Assembly (NCBI RefSeq): GCF_003350005.1
Contig: NZ_QLKS01000003.1
Location: 554,875-618,874 of the forward strand
Source of the DNA: Psychrobacter proteolyticus
GTDB lineage: Bacteria > Pseudomonadota > Gammaproteobacteria > Pseudomonadales > Moraxellaceae
Direction: 5' to 3'
DNA length: 64,000 nucleotides
The notes beneath the pieces are model-generated. The model was not told the origin of the DNA. It saw only the letters and a program-made list of their open reading frames with translations, and did no database searches. The position numbers and the translations under genes are program-made. Numbering within the stretch: position 1 is the stretch's first letter; every line of letters starts with the position of its first letter. Of this stretch, positions 17,583 to 26,371 are shown one piece after another.

Positions 17583-17662
17583 TATTTTTAGGGCTAAACC
17601 CTACTAATATGAAGGTTTTTCACAAAAAATGACATGAAACACAGTTTTTGCGTGATTATCAC

Positions 17663-17691
17663 CTTGAAAAATACGACGGGTAAACCGATAT
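17663..17691 (+). promoter_or_regulatory. Sigma-32 (heat-shock) type promoter of dnaK
   Basis: CTTGAAA (17663-17669) is the exact sigma-32 -35 element. After a 14-base spacer, ACCGATAT (17684-17691) matches CCCCATNT at all but two positions. It lies 75 bp before the dnaK ATG, as expected for a major chaperone gene. Confidence 0.7.
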
Positions 17692-17765
17692 ATAGCAACA
17701 AGTGACCGACTACGGTCTGGATAAATAAGTATTTATAGTTAAAAACAAATTAGGAGCAATTGATT

Positions 17766-19706
17766 ATGGGTAAAGTAATTGGTATTGATTTAGGTACTAC
17801 TAACTCGTGTGTAGCAGTAATGGAAGGTGACAAAGTTAAAGTCATCGAAAATGCTGAAGGTACTCGTACAACACCATCAATCGTCGCTTATAAAGATGAC
17901 GAAACGCTTGTTGGTCAGTCAGCTAAGCGTCAAGCAGTAACCAACCCAAGCAACACTTTGTTTGCGATTAAGCGTTTGATCGGTCGTCGTTTTGATGACA
18001 AAGTCGTGCAAAAAGATATTGGCATGGTTCCTTACAAAATCGCTAAAGCAGATAACGGCGATGCATGGGTAGAAATCAACGGTAAAAAGCTTGCGCCACC
18101 ACAGGTTTCTGCTGAAATCTTGAAAAAAATGAAAAAAACAGCAGAAGATTATCTTGGTGAGAGTGTGACTGAAGCGGTTGTAACTGTACCTGCTTATTTC
18201 AATGACTCACAGCGTCAAGCAACTAAAGATGCGGGTAAAATCGCTGGTCTTGATGTAAAACGTATCATCAATGAGCCAACTGCTGCGGCACTTGCTTATG
18301 GTATGGACAAGAAGCAAGGCGATAGCACTGTTGCTGTATATGACTTAGGTGGTGGTACTTTTGATATCTCAATCATCGAAATCGCAGACGTAGATGGTGA
18401 GCAACAGTTCGAAGTACTAGCGACCAACGGTGATACTTTCCTAGGTGGTGAAGACTTTGACTCAGCATTGATTGATTTCTTAGTTGCTGAATTCAAAAAA
18501 GAGCAAGACGTGAACCTAAAAGGTGACTCTCTTGCGATGCAGCGTCTAAAAGAAGCCGCTGAAAAAGCGAAGATTGAGCTATCAAGTGCACAAAGTACTG
18601 AAGTAAACTTGCCATACATCACTGCTGACAGCAGTGGTCCTAAGCATTTGGTTGTTACTATCAGCCGCTCGAAACTAGAGAGCCTAACTGAAGAATTAGT
18701 ACAACGTACAATGGGTCCTTGTAAGACTGCACTTGAAGATGCTGGCCTAAAAATTGGCGACATCAACGATGTAATCTTGGTTGGTGGTCAGACTCGTATG
18801 CCACTAGTACAGCAAAAAGTACAAGACTTCTTTGGTCAAGAGCCACGTAAAGACGTGAACCCTGATGAAGCAGTTGCAGCTGGTGCAGCAATTCAAGGTG
18901 CCGTATTGTCTGGTGACAAAACTGACGTATTGCTACTTGATGTAACGCCATTGACCTTAGGTATCGAAACGATGGGCGGTGTCATGACGCCAGTTATCGA
19001 GAAAAACACCATGATTCCTACTAAGAAATCACAGGTATTCTCAACGGCTGAAGATAACCAACCAGCAGTAACGATTCAGGTATATCAAGGTGAGCGTAAA
19101 ATCGCTAACCAAAACAAAATGCTTGGTCGTTTTGACTTGACGGATATTCCACCAGCACCACGTGGCCTACCGCAAATCGAAGTGTCTTTTGACATCAATG
19201 CTGATGGCATCATGAACATCTCTGCAACCGATAAAGGTACTGGTAAAGCACAAAGTATCCAAATCAAAGCGGATTCTGGTTTGTCGGACGAAGAAGTCGA
19301 ACAAATGGTTCGCGATGCAGAAGCCAATGCTGCTGAAGATGAGAAGTTCGCTAACCTAGCGCAAGTTCGTAACGAAGCAGATGGTCGTATTCATGCCGTA
19401 CAAAAAGCGCTAAAAGAAGCAGAAGATAAAGTCACTGATGAAGAAAAATCAACAGTAGAATCTGCTATCACTGAGCTTGAAGCCGCAGCGAAAGAAGACG
19501 ATCATGACGAAATCAAAGCTAAACTTGAAGCATTAGACAATGCATTCTTGCCAATCAGCCAAAAAATCTACGCTGATAGCGGCGCTGGTGCGGAAGGTAT
19601 GGATCCAAGCCAGTTCCAACAAGGTGCTGACGATGCTGGTAGCAACAAAGCTGATGACGACGTCGTTGATGCTGAGTTCACTGAAGTAGACGAAGATAAA
19701 AAATAA
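17766..19706 (+). CDS. dnaK: Chaperone protein DnaK (Hsp70)
   Basis: DnaK is an ATP-dependent chaperone of the cytosol working with GrpE and DnaJ. The product is 646 residues. The ATPase domain starts [17 protein letters not shown] and contains [14 protein letters not shown] and [10 protein letters not shown]. The linker [16 protein letters not shown] leads to the substrate-binding domain, the helical lid and an acidic tail ending [13 protein letters not shown], close to the usual EEVK-type end. The ATG at 17766 has AGGAG nine bases upstream; a TTG two codons earlier is not the start. Codon use looks like that of a highly expressed gene. Confidence 0.99.
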   Translation: MGKVIGIDLGTTNSCVAVMEGDKVKVIENAEGTRTTPSIVAYKDDETLVGQSAKRQAVTNPSNTLFAIKRLIGRRFDDKVVQKDIGMVPYKIAKADNGDAWVEINGKKLAPPQVSAEILKKMKKTAEDYLGESVTEAVVTVPAYFNDSQRQATKDAGKIAGLDVKRIINEPTAAALAYGMDKKQGDSTVAVYDLGGGTFDISIIEIADVDGEQQFEVLATNGDTFLGGEDFDSALIDFLVAEFKKEQDVNLKGDSLAMQRLKEAAEKAKIELSSAQSTEVNLPYITADSSGPKHLVVTISRSKLESLTEELVQRTMGPCKTALEDAGLKIGDINDVILVGGQTRMPLVQQKVQDFFGQEPRKDVNPDEAVAAGAAIQGAVLSGDKTDVLLLDVTPLTLGIETMGGVMTPVIEKNTMIPTKKSQVFSTAEDNQPAVTIQVYQGERKIANQNKMLGRFDLTDIPPAPRGLPQIEVSFDINADGIMNISATDKGTGKAQSIQIKADSGLSDEEVEQMVRDAEANAAEDEKFANLAQVRNEADGRIHAVQKALKEAEDKVTDEEKSTVESAITELEAAAKEDDHDEIKAKLEALDNAFLPISQKIYADSGAGAEGMDPSQFQQGADDAGSNKADDDVVDAEFTEVDEDKK

Positions 19707-19730
19707 TACGGCTACTAACTAGTTAAATTA

Positions 19731-19760
19731 AAAAACGCATCCTTTGGGGTGCGTTTTTTT
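19731..19760 (+). terminator. Rho-independent terminator of dnaK (works both ways)
   Basis: AACGCATCC pairs with GGGGTGCGTT around TTT, flanked by A-run and T-run. It separates dnaK from the convergent bioC gene and can serve both. Confidence 0.85.
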
Positions 19761-19824
19761 ATGGCTGTTTTTCCTATCGGCTACTGTTTCTGATAGCTAT
19801 TGTTTCTATTAATAAGTTATGTGC

Positions 19825-20634
19825 TTATGGTTTAAACGCACTTACTATGAGCACTTCATAGGTTAAATTAACCATGAGCTGTCCTGTTTCGTCCACTTCT
19901 GAAAAATGTTGCCAATAGTCTGACTCAAATTGCTGTAAACGCGACTTTGTCCATACAAAGGTTTGAGTGTCATCTGACGTAACCTGAGTTTGATTGGTCG
20001 ATACGCCGGTGAGTTTCATATGCTTTAAGATAGCGTAGGGGGTTGGAAATGGTAAATCAAAGCGTTGAATTGAGAGTTCGATATTCTTAAAGCCAGCACT
20101 ATCTAATGCCAATTGCCATTCATCAATATCTGGATAGTGAAGTCCTTGGCCCGTGAGAGTTTTGATTTGCAAAAAGTTATTTGGCGTAAAAGTACTAAAA
20201 ACTAGCTGGCCTCCAGATTGTAAACGCTGCGCTGATTGTGTGATGAAACTCAACGGACTATCAAACCATTGCACGGCATTGGCACTAACTATCAAGCTAT
20301 GATTTTCTGCTAAATTTATCGTTTCAGCATCGCCAATCATTACGTCAGCAGTTGGCAGTATTGATTGCAATGTAGCCGTCTGCTCATTACATAACTCATT
20401 AATAAGCCAATACTGGCTTTGAATATGATCAGCGAGTAGGCGTGTCATTTGACCTGTACCTGCACCCACTTCTAGCACACTGGCTTGTTCGGTATTAGCG
20501 ATACTGTCTAATAAATAATGACAAACAGTCTGTTGAACATTGGCATGCTGGTCATAGTCACTTGCATTGGCAAAGTGGCGAGCGATGGTTTGTTTTCTAA
20601 CACTGAGGTCATCAGCTGTGTCGAGTGTTGTCAT
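19825..20634 (-). CDS. bioC: Malonyl-[acyl-carrier protein] O-methyltransferase, BioC-like
   Basis: This is a class I SAM methyltransferase of 269 residues. The SAM motif VLEVGAGTGQMTRLLA lies at about residues 55-70, and SANAVQWFDSPLSFI is the motif IV/post-motif typical of BioC, which methylates malonyl-ACP to start pimelate synthesis for biotin. It lies 71 bp downstream of bioF in the same direction, so a biotin operon is likely. Sequence alone cannot separate BioC from other SAM methyltransferases; the neighbour makes the case. Confidence 0.85.
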   Translation of the reverse strand: MTTLDTADDLSVRKQTIARHFANASDYDQHANVQQTVCHYLLDSIANTEQASVLEVGAGTGQMTRLLADHIQSQYWLINELCNEQTATLQSILPTADVMIGDAETINLAENHSLIVSANAVQWFDSPLSFITQSAQRLQSGGQLVFSTFTPNNFLQIKTLTGQGLHYPDIDEWQLALDSAGFKNIELSIQRFDLPFPTPYAILKHMKLTGVSTNQTQVTSDDTQTFVWTKSRLQQFESDYWQHFSEVDETGQLMVNLTYEVLIVSAFKP

Positions 20635-20705
20635 AGGCTTTATTATGTCCGAGTGCGCCAGTTATCTATCGATAGTAGGAGTAAATTCTGTGTTAAACGA
20701 TAAAG

Positions 20706-21938
20706 TTACAACTGCTGTATCAGTCGTTCGCAGTCTTCGTTAGTCAGTTTGGCATTCATAACTAAACGAATGCGAGCAGTATTTGCAGGCACAGTAGGTG
20801 GCCTGATAGGCAGCGCGTAAAATCCAGCGGTTTGTAACTGTTGTGCTTTGGCAAGCGTGCTCGCGTTATCGCCTAATATATAAGGAACAATAGGGGATTG
20901 ATAATCTATATCTTGCAAAGTTGGCGATACACGGTGCCGTGGGTCAATGGCTTGGCTAAGCGTGGTAGACAACTGTGCTAGATGCGCACGTTGATTAGTT
21001 AAGGTCGGCATTTTTGCTAAAATAAACCGTGTCCATGCGTGATTGATAGGAGGGAGTGCAGTGCTAAAAATCAGTGGACGCATAGCATTGATCAGCCATT
21101 GTTTGACGACTTCATCACACATGATATAAGCACCCATTGAAGCAAATGCTTTACCAAAGGTACCCACCAAGTAGTCAATCTCCGCCAAGGTATGCGTTTC
21201 TTCCGCCAATCCTAGACCTGTATTGCCAAGCACTCCAACAGCATGTGCTTCATCGACATACAGCTCAATGCGAGCATCTTTGGATTTTATTTGTACTAGT
21301 TGAGGCAAGTCAGCACGGTCACCATCCATACTAAATATACTCTCGGTGACAATAATGATGCGTTCAACCGTTTCGTCTGCTTGTTCAATAAACTTGGCCA
21401 AATTCTCGTAATCGTTGTGACGGTAACGACGATAGGTGACAAGTTTACTTTGGCTCAAGCGCATCCCATCGATAATGCTGGCATGTACTAGCTTGTCAGC
21501 CAAAATAAGTGTCTTAACTGGCAAAGCTGTCAATGCTGGCAAGGTACCTAGGTTGGCGTGATAGCCACTGTTCAACACCAGCACCGACTTTGAATCGGTT
21601 AAACTCTGTTTTTCTATGGCGCTTTGATACCAGCTTTGTAGTTCTTCTTCTAGAGCTTCTAACTGTATATCGTTGCCTGTCAGTAGGCGTGAGGAAGTGG
21701 CACTCATTTTAGGAGTGTGCGTAGTAGATACCTGCCCCACTTGAGTAAGAAACTCAGCTTGCATCTCGGTATCGCCGCCTAAACCCAGATAATCATTACT
21801 CGCAATATTAAGTAAAGCCTTACCTGCACTAACGACGTATCGCCCATCGTGCTGCAGGTTTGGTAATTGACGATACTGCTGCTTTGCTTTTAAGTCTGCA
21901 AGTGCGCTTTGCAAACGCTCAGTGATTGAATTTTGCAT
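20706..21938 (-). CDS. bioF: 8-amino-7-oxononanoate synthase
   Basis: BioF condenses pimeloyl-ACP with alanine, a PLP-dependent step of biotin synthesis. The 410-residue protein has SNDYLGLG (48-55), the glycine-rich NSGYHANLG (123-131), DEAHAVGVLG with D229 that contacts the PLP ring, and the Schiff-base lysine K263 in TFGKAFASMGA. An AGAGAG ribosome site precedes the ATG. No BirA-type operator is visible upstream. It probably forms an operon with bioC. Confidence 0.95.
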   Translation of the reverse strand: MQNSITERLQSALADLKAKQQYRQLPNLQHDGRYVVSAGKALLNIASNDYLGLGGDTEMQAEFLTQVGQVSTTHTPKMSATSSRLLTGNDIQLEALEEELQSWYQSAIEKQSLTDSKSVLVLNSGYHANLGTLPALTALPVKTLILADKLVHASIIDGMRLSQSKLVTYRRYRHNDYENLAKFIEQADETVERIIIVTESIFSMDGDRADLPQLVQIKSKDARIELYVDEAHAVGVLGNTGLGLAEETHTLAEIDYLVGTFGKAFASMGAYIMCDEVVKQWLINAMRPLIFSTALPPINHAWTRFILAKMPTLTNQRAHLAQLSTTLSQAIDPRHRVSPTLQDIDYQSPIVPYILGDNASTLAKAQQLQTAGFYALPIRPPTVPANTARIRLVMNAKLTNEDCERLIQQL

Positions 21939-22242
21939 TTTTTCTCTCTAATTATTGTTATATCAGCCATGTTTAGCCGATTTGTATAGCAAGAAAACTG
22001 TGAAATGAGTATGGATTATTGCATAAACTGGGTGGATGTAACAAAAGGTTTCATATCTAAGCCTTTGTAACCCACACACTGATAAACACTTTCAAATCTT
22101 AACTTTCGTACCATTAAACACTGACAGAGTGTCTGAAATAGTTTGTTACTATGTATTCATCGTTAGCAGACAAGGCGATAGGGCCACAAGGCCAATATAA
22201 ATAAATAACTTGTTTGTCCAAATTTCTTTCAAGGAGCTAATA
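21939..22242. other. Intergenic region between bioF and the outer-membrane protein gene
   Basis: It must carry divergent promoters. Only short inverted repeats such as GGCCACAAGGCC (22182-22193) are seen. No strong promoter or RNA structure could be assigned. Confidence 0.35.
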
Positions 22243-22782
22243 ATGAAAACTCTACAAAAAACAATACTTGCACTAGCAACTGGTTCTTTACTTTCTGTAG
22301 GTGCACAAGCTGCTGTTAACTATGGCAACGGCTACACAGGTCAGCCATATGTTGCTGCTAAAGTTGGTCAGTTTGATCTAGATGTTGATGGTGCTGATGA
22401 CCCAACTGCATACGGTGTAACTGCTGGTTATAATTTTGATCCTAACTTTGGTATGGAAGCAGAATACGTAGGTTCAGATGATGCTGACTATAGAGGCGGC
22501 GACATCGATGCTAAGACATACGGCGCTTATGGTACTTACCGTTATGCATTCCCAAATAGCGGCTTATACGCAAAAGGTAAGCTAGGTGTTGCAAAAACTG
22601 AAGTAGAAGCTAACAACACTAACTTTGCTGGCGCTTCTGATTTCTCAGACGACGATACTAACATCGCTGGTGGTGTAGGTCTTGGTTACGCAGTAAACTC
22701 TGATTTCAGTGTTGAAGCTGAATACGACATGCTAGGTAGTGACGCTGATCTTATGACTGTTGGTGCACAGCTAAAATTCTAA
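22243..22782 (+). CDS. Small outer-membrane beta-barrel protein (OmpA/Opa-like porin family)
   Basis: The precursor of 179 residues has a signal peptide ending in GAQA and then alternating strands such as YVAAKVGQF, AYGVTAGYNF and YGAYGTYRYAF. It ends in the C-terminal LKF, the phenylalanine used by the Bam machinery. This fits an eight-stranded barrel. It is rich in Asp, with a DxDxDG motif at residues 45-50 that could bind calcium. The start at 22243 has AAGGAG seven bases upstream. Regular codon use and a strong terminator suggest high expression. The ligand or role is unknown. Confidence 0.88.
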   Translation: MKTLQKTILALATGSLLSVGAQAAVNYGNGYTGQPYVAAKVGQFDLDVDGADDPTAYGVTAGYNFDPNFGMEAEYVGSDDADYRGGDIDAKTYGAYGTYRYAFPNSGLYAKGKLGVAKTEVEANNTNFAGASDFSDDDTNIAGGVGLGYAVNSDFSVEAEYDMLGSDADLMTVGAQLKF

Positions 22783-22825
22783 TGACTTAGAAAATAAGCT
22801 TTTAGCTAAACAGCTATAGTAAAGA

Positions 22826-22855
22826 AACGATCACTTTAAGTGGTCGTTTTTTTTT
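22826..22855 (+). terminator. Rho-independent terminator of the barrel gene
   Basis: AACGATCACT pairs with AGTGGTCGTT (one G-U), followed by nine T. Confidence 0.85.
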
Positions 22856-23012
22856 GCTTAAAATTTATGTTGAGGTCTTTAAGTTAGTAATTTATAAGCA
22901 TCCAATAAGTAATATATCATTACCGTTAAAGCGTTGTTCTCCTTAAAAATGTGCTACATTAAAAACTGGAATGATAAAGATAGGAATGGTGGCAAGGATG
23001 GAGATACTTTGG

Positions 23013-23492
23013 ATGATTGAACCTTGGCATTGGTTAGTATTAGGCTTCTTGTTACTAATCGTTGAGATGTTTGTACCGACGTTTGCCAGTCTGTGGTTTG
23101 GTGCCGCTGCCATCATCGTTGCAGCGCTATCATGGCTGTTGCCTATTTCTGTCTCTGTTCAAATTATAGTCTGGTTAGTGCTCTCTGCTGTGTTTTTGCT
23201 GGCTTGGTTTAAGTTTATCAAACCGTTGTCAGTAGATCGTACCAAAGCTGGGCTAGGCGGTAGTGTCATAGTTGGTGAAGTCGGGATGATTATCGTGTCA
23301 CCGCAGCTAGATAAAGCTGGAACGGTTAGATTTAGCGTTCCTATCGTTGGTGCGGCTGAATGGATGTGCCGTACGAGAGGGGAGCAGGTGGCAATCGGCG
23401 ATAGAGTGGTAGTGACTGATATCGTTGGTAACGAGCTGATTGTGAGCAGTACAAAAGCGCAGGCAGTGATGCATAAAAGTATGCAGGTATAA
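23013..23492 (+). CDS. NfeD-family membrane protein
   Basis: The 159-residue protein has three to four hydrophobic helices in its first ~80 residues (WHWLVLGFLLLIVEMFVPTF, then two more) and a C-terminal OB-fold domain (about 90-150, GEVGMIIV to GNELIVSS). This is the short NfeD type, which partners stomatin/SPFH proteins encoded next to it. Several in-frame ATGs exist upstream (22971, 22986, 22998). The one at 23013 is chosen because GGAG lies nine bases before it and it begins at the usual NfeD start. Confidence 0.9.
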   Translation: MIEPWHWLVLGFLLLIVEMFVPTFASLWFGAAAIIVAALSWLLPISVSVQIIVWLVLSAVFLLAWFKFIKPLSVDRTKAGLGGSVIVGEVGMIIVSPQLDKAGTVRFSVPIVGAAEWMCRTRGEQVAIGDRVVVTDIVGNELIVSSTKAQAVMHKSMQV

Positions 23493-23508
23493 TAATAAGG
23501 GATGAGTT

Positions 23509-24369
23509 ATGGAAAGCTTTAGTATTGTCATGGTGGTATTGATTGCACTGGTGGTATTCACCGTGTTTAAAGGCGTACGTATTGTACCGCAAGGTTATAA
23601 ATGGGTGGTGCAGAGACTGGGTAAGTATAGCCAAACGCTAGAGCCTGGACTCAACCTCATCATCCCTTATGTAGATGATGTGGCTTATAAGGTAACGACT
23701 AAGGACATCGTACTCGATATTCCGTCACAAGAAGTCATTACTCGTGACAACGTCGTTATTATTGCAAACGCTGTCGCTTATATTAATATCGTGCGTCCTG
23801 ATAAGGCGGTCTATGGTATTGAAGATTATGAGTACGGTATCCGTAATCTAGTACAAACGTCGCTACGTTCGATTATTGGTGAGATGGATCTTGATAGTGC
23901 ATTGTCCAGTCGTGATGAGATCAAAACCAAGCTAAAACATGCAATTTCAGAAGATATCGCAGATTGGGGTATTACTCTTAAGACAGTAGAGATTCAAGAT
24001 ATCAACCCTTCGCAGACCATGCAAGCATCTATGGAAGAGCAAGCAGCGGCAGAGCGTTTACGCCGTGCGACCGTGACCCGTGCTGATGGTCAAAAGCAAG
24101 CTGCTATCTTAGAAGCGGATGGTCGCTTGGAGGCGTCACGCCGTGATGCTGAAGCGCAGGTTGTACTAGCCAGAGGTTCTGAAGAGTCGATTCGTTTGAT
24201 TACTAGCGCGATGGGTGAGGAAGAGATGCCGATTGTATACTTGCTGGGTGAGCAATATATCAAAGCAATACGAGAGTTGGCTGAATCTGACAACTCCAAA
24301 ATGGTGGTATTACCAGCAGATATCTTAAGCACTGTAAAAGGTATGGTCGGTGATAAATTAAAAGTGTAA
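23509..24369 (+). CDS. Stomatin/prohibitin-family (SPFH) membrane protein, QmcA-like
   Basis: One N-terminal membrane helix (residues 4-22) is followed by the SPFH/Band 7 domain (about 25-190, with VPQGYKWVVQRLGKY and TLEPGLNLIIPYVD). A coiled coil rich in Ala/Glu/Arg follows (about 185-225, EEQAAAERLRRATVTRADGQ). It assembles into membrane microdomain rings. The pairing with NfeD 16 bp upstream is a conserved operon across bacteria. AAGGG precedes the ATG. The physiological role (membrane protein quality control, fluidity) is not settled for this group. Confidence 0.94.
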   Translation: MESFSIVMVVLIALVVFTVFKGVRIVPQGYKWVVQRLGKYSQTLEPGLNLIIPYVDDVAYKVTTKDIVLDIPSQEVITRDNVVIIANAVAYINIVRPDKAVYGIEDYEYGIRNLVQTSLRSIIGEMDLDSALSSRDEIKTKLKHAISEDIADWGITLKTVEIQDINPSQTMQASMEEQAAAERLRRATVTRADGQKQAAILEADGRLEASRRDAEAQVVLARGSEESIRLITSAMGEEEMPIVYLLGEQYIKAIRELAESDNSKMVVLPADILSTVKGMVGDKLKV

Positions 24370-24385
24370 GAAATCATAGCACTAT

Positions 24386-24416
24386 TAAAAAAAGACCTCG
24401 TTTGAGGTCTTTTTTA
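24386..24416 (+). terminator. Bidirectional terminator between the SPFH gene and hemN
   Basis: AAAAAAGACCTC pairs perfectly with GAGGTCTTTTTT around a GTTT loop. It serves both convergent genes. Confidence 0.9.
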
Positions 24417-24447
24417 TGTTTAATAATTGGACGAATGACTCGCTAAC

Positions 24448-26019
24448 TTAGATAACTTTCGAAAAGCGGTTTTGATGTTTCTTTTCTAAGTATTCATCAA
24501 ATACCATGGCGACGTTACGGCCAAGCAAGCGACCTCTGGGTAAGACGCGAATACCTGCTGCATCCATATCTATCAGCCTGTCGTCTTGCATAGTGCCCAA
24601 CTGCTGAATCTCATTAATAAAATAGGTGATGGCATCAATACCAAATTTTTGATTCACATCTTTAAAATCGAGGTAATCATGACATAGTAGGTTCATGATG
24701 ACGTATTCACGCAAGCGGTCTTTAATAGAGGTTTTAATATACTTTACCGCAGGCATGATAGTCGAATTGATTTTCGCCATATCAATCTTGGCTTGATAGT
24801 TCTGTAGATCAGTATCGTTTTGCAAAATATAGCGCGTATTGGCATTAGAAATCTGACTGATTGATGAGACACCAAAACCTAATAAGTCACAATCACCCAT
24901 GATAGTGTAACCCTGAAAATTACGATGTAATTTACCTTCGCGTTGGGCGATAGCCAATTCATCATCAGGTTTGGCAAAATGATCGATACCGATATATTGA
25001 TAGCCAGCTTCGGTCAATGTGTTAACAGTACTGCCGAGCATCGTCAGTTTGGCAGCTGGGCTAGGCAAGTCTTCATCTTTTATCTGACGTTGGGCTTTAA
25101 ATCGCTCAGGCAAATGCGCATAGTTAAAGACTGACAGGCGATCTGGCGACATCTCGATGATACGATTTACAGTTTTGTCCAAAGTATCAGGCGTTTGATG
25201 CGGCAAACCATAAATCAAATCAATATTGATAGAGCGAAAACCAAGCTCACGTGCTTCTGTTAGCACGCTTTCAATAAGCTCTGCTGAGTGCACACGATTA
25301 ACGGCGATTTGCACCGTTTCGTCTAAATCTTGCACACCTAAGCTAATACGGTTGAAACCGAGATTACGCAATATTTTTAGATTGTTTTCACTCAGCTCAC
25401 GAGGATCAATTTCGATAGAATAGTCACCTTCATCTTCTGGCAAAAACTCAAACTGAGTTTGTAAAAACTCCCATAATTGTACCATCTCTTCATCACGCAA
25501 AAACGTTGGTGTACCACCGCCCAGATGTAGTTGCTTGACCAACGGTTTGTCGCTGCCTTCTGGCGCAGATAACAAACGGCGCTTATGAGTAATTTCAGCG
25601 ATTAAATACTGCAAGTAATCACCAGAATCACTATTTTTTTTGGTAATAATCTTATTACAAGCACAGTAGTAGCAAAGGTGGCGACAAAACGGAATATGAA
25701 AATATAAGGATAAGGGAGCACGCGCTTCACGGTTTTGCAGGATTTTCGTCTCAAGACCGATAGCTTCAAAGCTGTTTGTTTCAAAGCTATCTGATATTGG
25801 GGTGAACTCTAGAGCAGTTGGATAAGAGGTATAACGCGGTCCCGAGCGATTGTACTTATTGATAATTGCCTCATCAAATGCTGGTAGCTGCTTGCTAGTA
25901 ATGCTGCCGCGTGTACTGGCATAAGGGTTGTCAGGCTGCATAACAGGGCGCACAGTCGTGGGCGGCTCGTCCGCACGGTTGTAGGGCTGCTGAGTGTTCT
26001 GTTCTGAATAGTCTGTCAT
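24448..26019 (-). CDS. hemN: Oxygen-independent coproporphyrinogen III oxidase
   Basis: HemN is a radical-SAM enzyme that decarboxylates coproporphyrinogen III to protoporphyrinogen IX without oxygen. The 4Fe-4S cysteines C112, C116 and C119 (with C121) lie in PFCRHLCYYCACNK, and the true-HemN stretch YNRSGPRYTSYPTALEF lies just before. At 523 residues it has about 45 extra N-terminal residues, disordered and Pro/Asn-rich, over the E. coli enzyme. GAGGA upstream of the ATG supports this long start. No FNR site was found; the upstream palindrome ATCAATGATTGAT (26103-26115) has the half-sites in the wrong orientation. Confidence 0.96.
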   Translation of the reverse strand: MTDYSEQNTQQPYNRADEPPTTVRPVMQPDNPYASTRGSITSKQLPAFDEAIINKYNRSGPRYTSYPTALEFTPISDSFETNSFEAIGLETKILQNREARAPLSLYFHIPFCRHLCYYCACNKIITKKNSDSGDYLQYLIAEITHKRRLLSAPEGSDKPLVKQLHLGGGTPTFLRDEEMVQLWEFLQTQFEFLPEDEGDYSIEIDPRELSENNLKILRNLGFNRISLGVQDLDETVQIAVNRVHSAELIESVLTEARELGFRSINIDLIYGLPHQTPDTLDKTVNRIIEMSPDRLSVFNYAHLPERFKAQRQIKDEDLPSPAAKLTMLGSTVNTLTEAGYQYIGIDHFAKPDDELAIAQREGKLHRNFQGYTIMGDCDLLGFGVSSISQISNANTRYILQNDTDLQNYQAKIDMAKINSTIMPAVKYIKTSIKDRLREYVIMNLLCHDYLDFKDVNQKFGIDAITYFINEIQQLGTMQDDRLIDMDAAGIRVLPRGRLLGRNVAMVFDEYLEKKHQNRFSKVI

Positions 26020-26371
26020 GCGTTATTCCTCGTTTTTACTCTAGATACTGCTGGTTTCTGGATTAAAAATGATTTCAGATTTGGTATTTATTTTTCGCTT
26101 GTATCAATGATTGATAATAAGATTCGTATACGTCATCGGCAGCAGTATGTATCGCTAAATGTATAATAGATAGTATAACAAATCCTTATTATCAGTGGGG
26201 TGGTCGGTGAGTATTCTTAATTATTGAAGTAGAGCGTTATTTATACATAAAAAACCCCAGAACGACGCTGAGGTTGTGGTGATTCTCTCTACACCAGCAA
26301 TAAAACACGACATTTGCGCGTTGATAAATAATACTTTATTATCAATGACACTCTGTATTAGGAAGATGCTG
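26020..26371. other. Intergenic region between hemN and comM
   Basis: It holds the 13-bp palindrome ATCAATGATTGAT at 26103-26115 and the minus-strand terminator-like hairpin at 26246-26275. Promoters for both divergent genes must be here but are not clear. Confidence 0.4.
26246..26275 (-). terminator. Terminator-like hairpin on the minus strand, no matching gene
   Basis: Read on the minus strand, AACCTCAG pairs with CTGGGGTT around a 7-base loop and is followed by TTTTT. The nearest minus-strand gene to the right is gph, beyond comM, so it does not end a known gene. It may block antisense transcription or end a small RNA. Confidence 0.55.

Noticed and set aside
17760..17765. TTG start for dnaK two codons before the ATG
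   Set aside because: The ATG at 17766 has the better-placed AGGAG and gives the standard N-terminus [13 protein letters not shown].
18296..18766. 156-codon minus-strand frame inside dnaK
   Set aside because: Antisense to a highly conserved gene with strong codon bias; such shadow frames are common and this one has no start context.
26103..26115. Possible FNR site upstream of hemN (ATCAATGATTGAT)
   Set aside because: FNR sites read TTGAT-N4-ATCAA. Here the half-sites are in the opposite order with a 3-base gap, so it is only a short palindrome.
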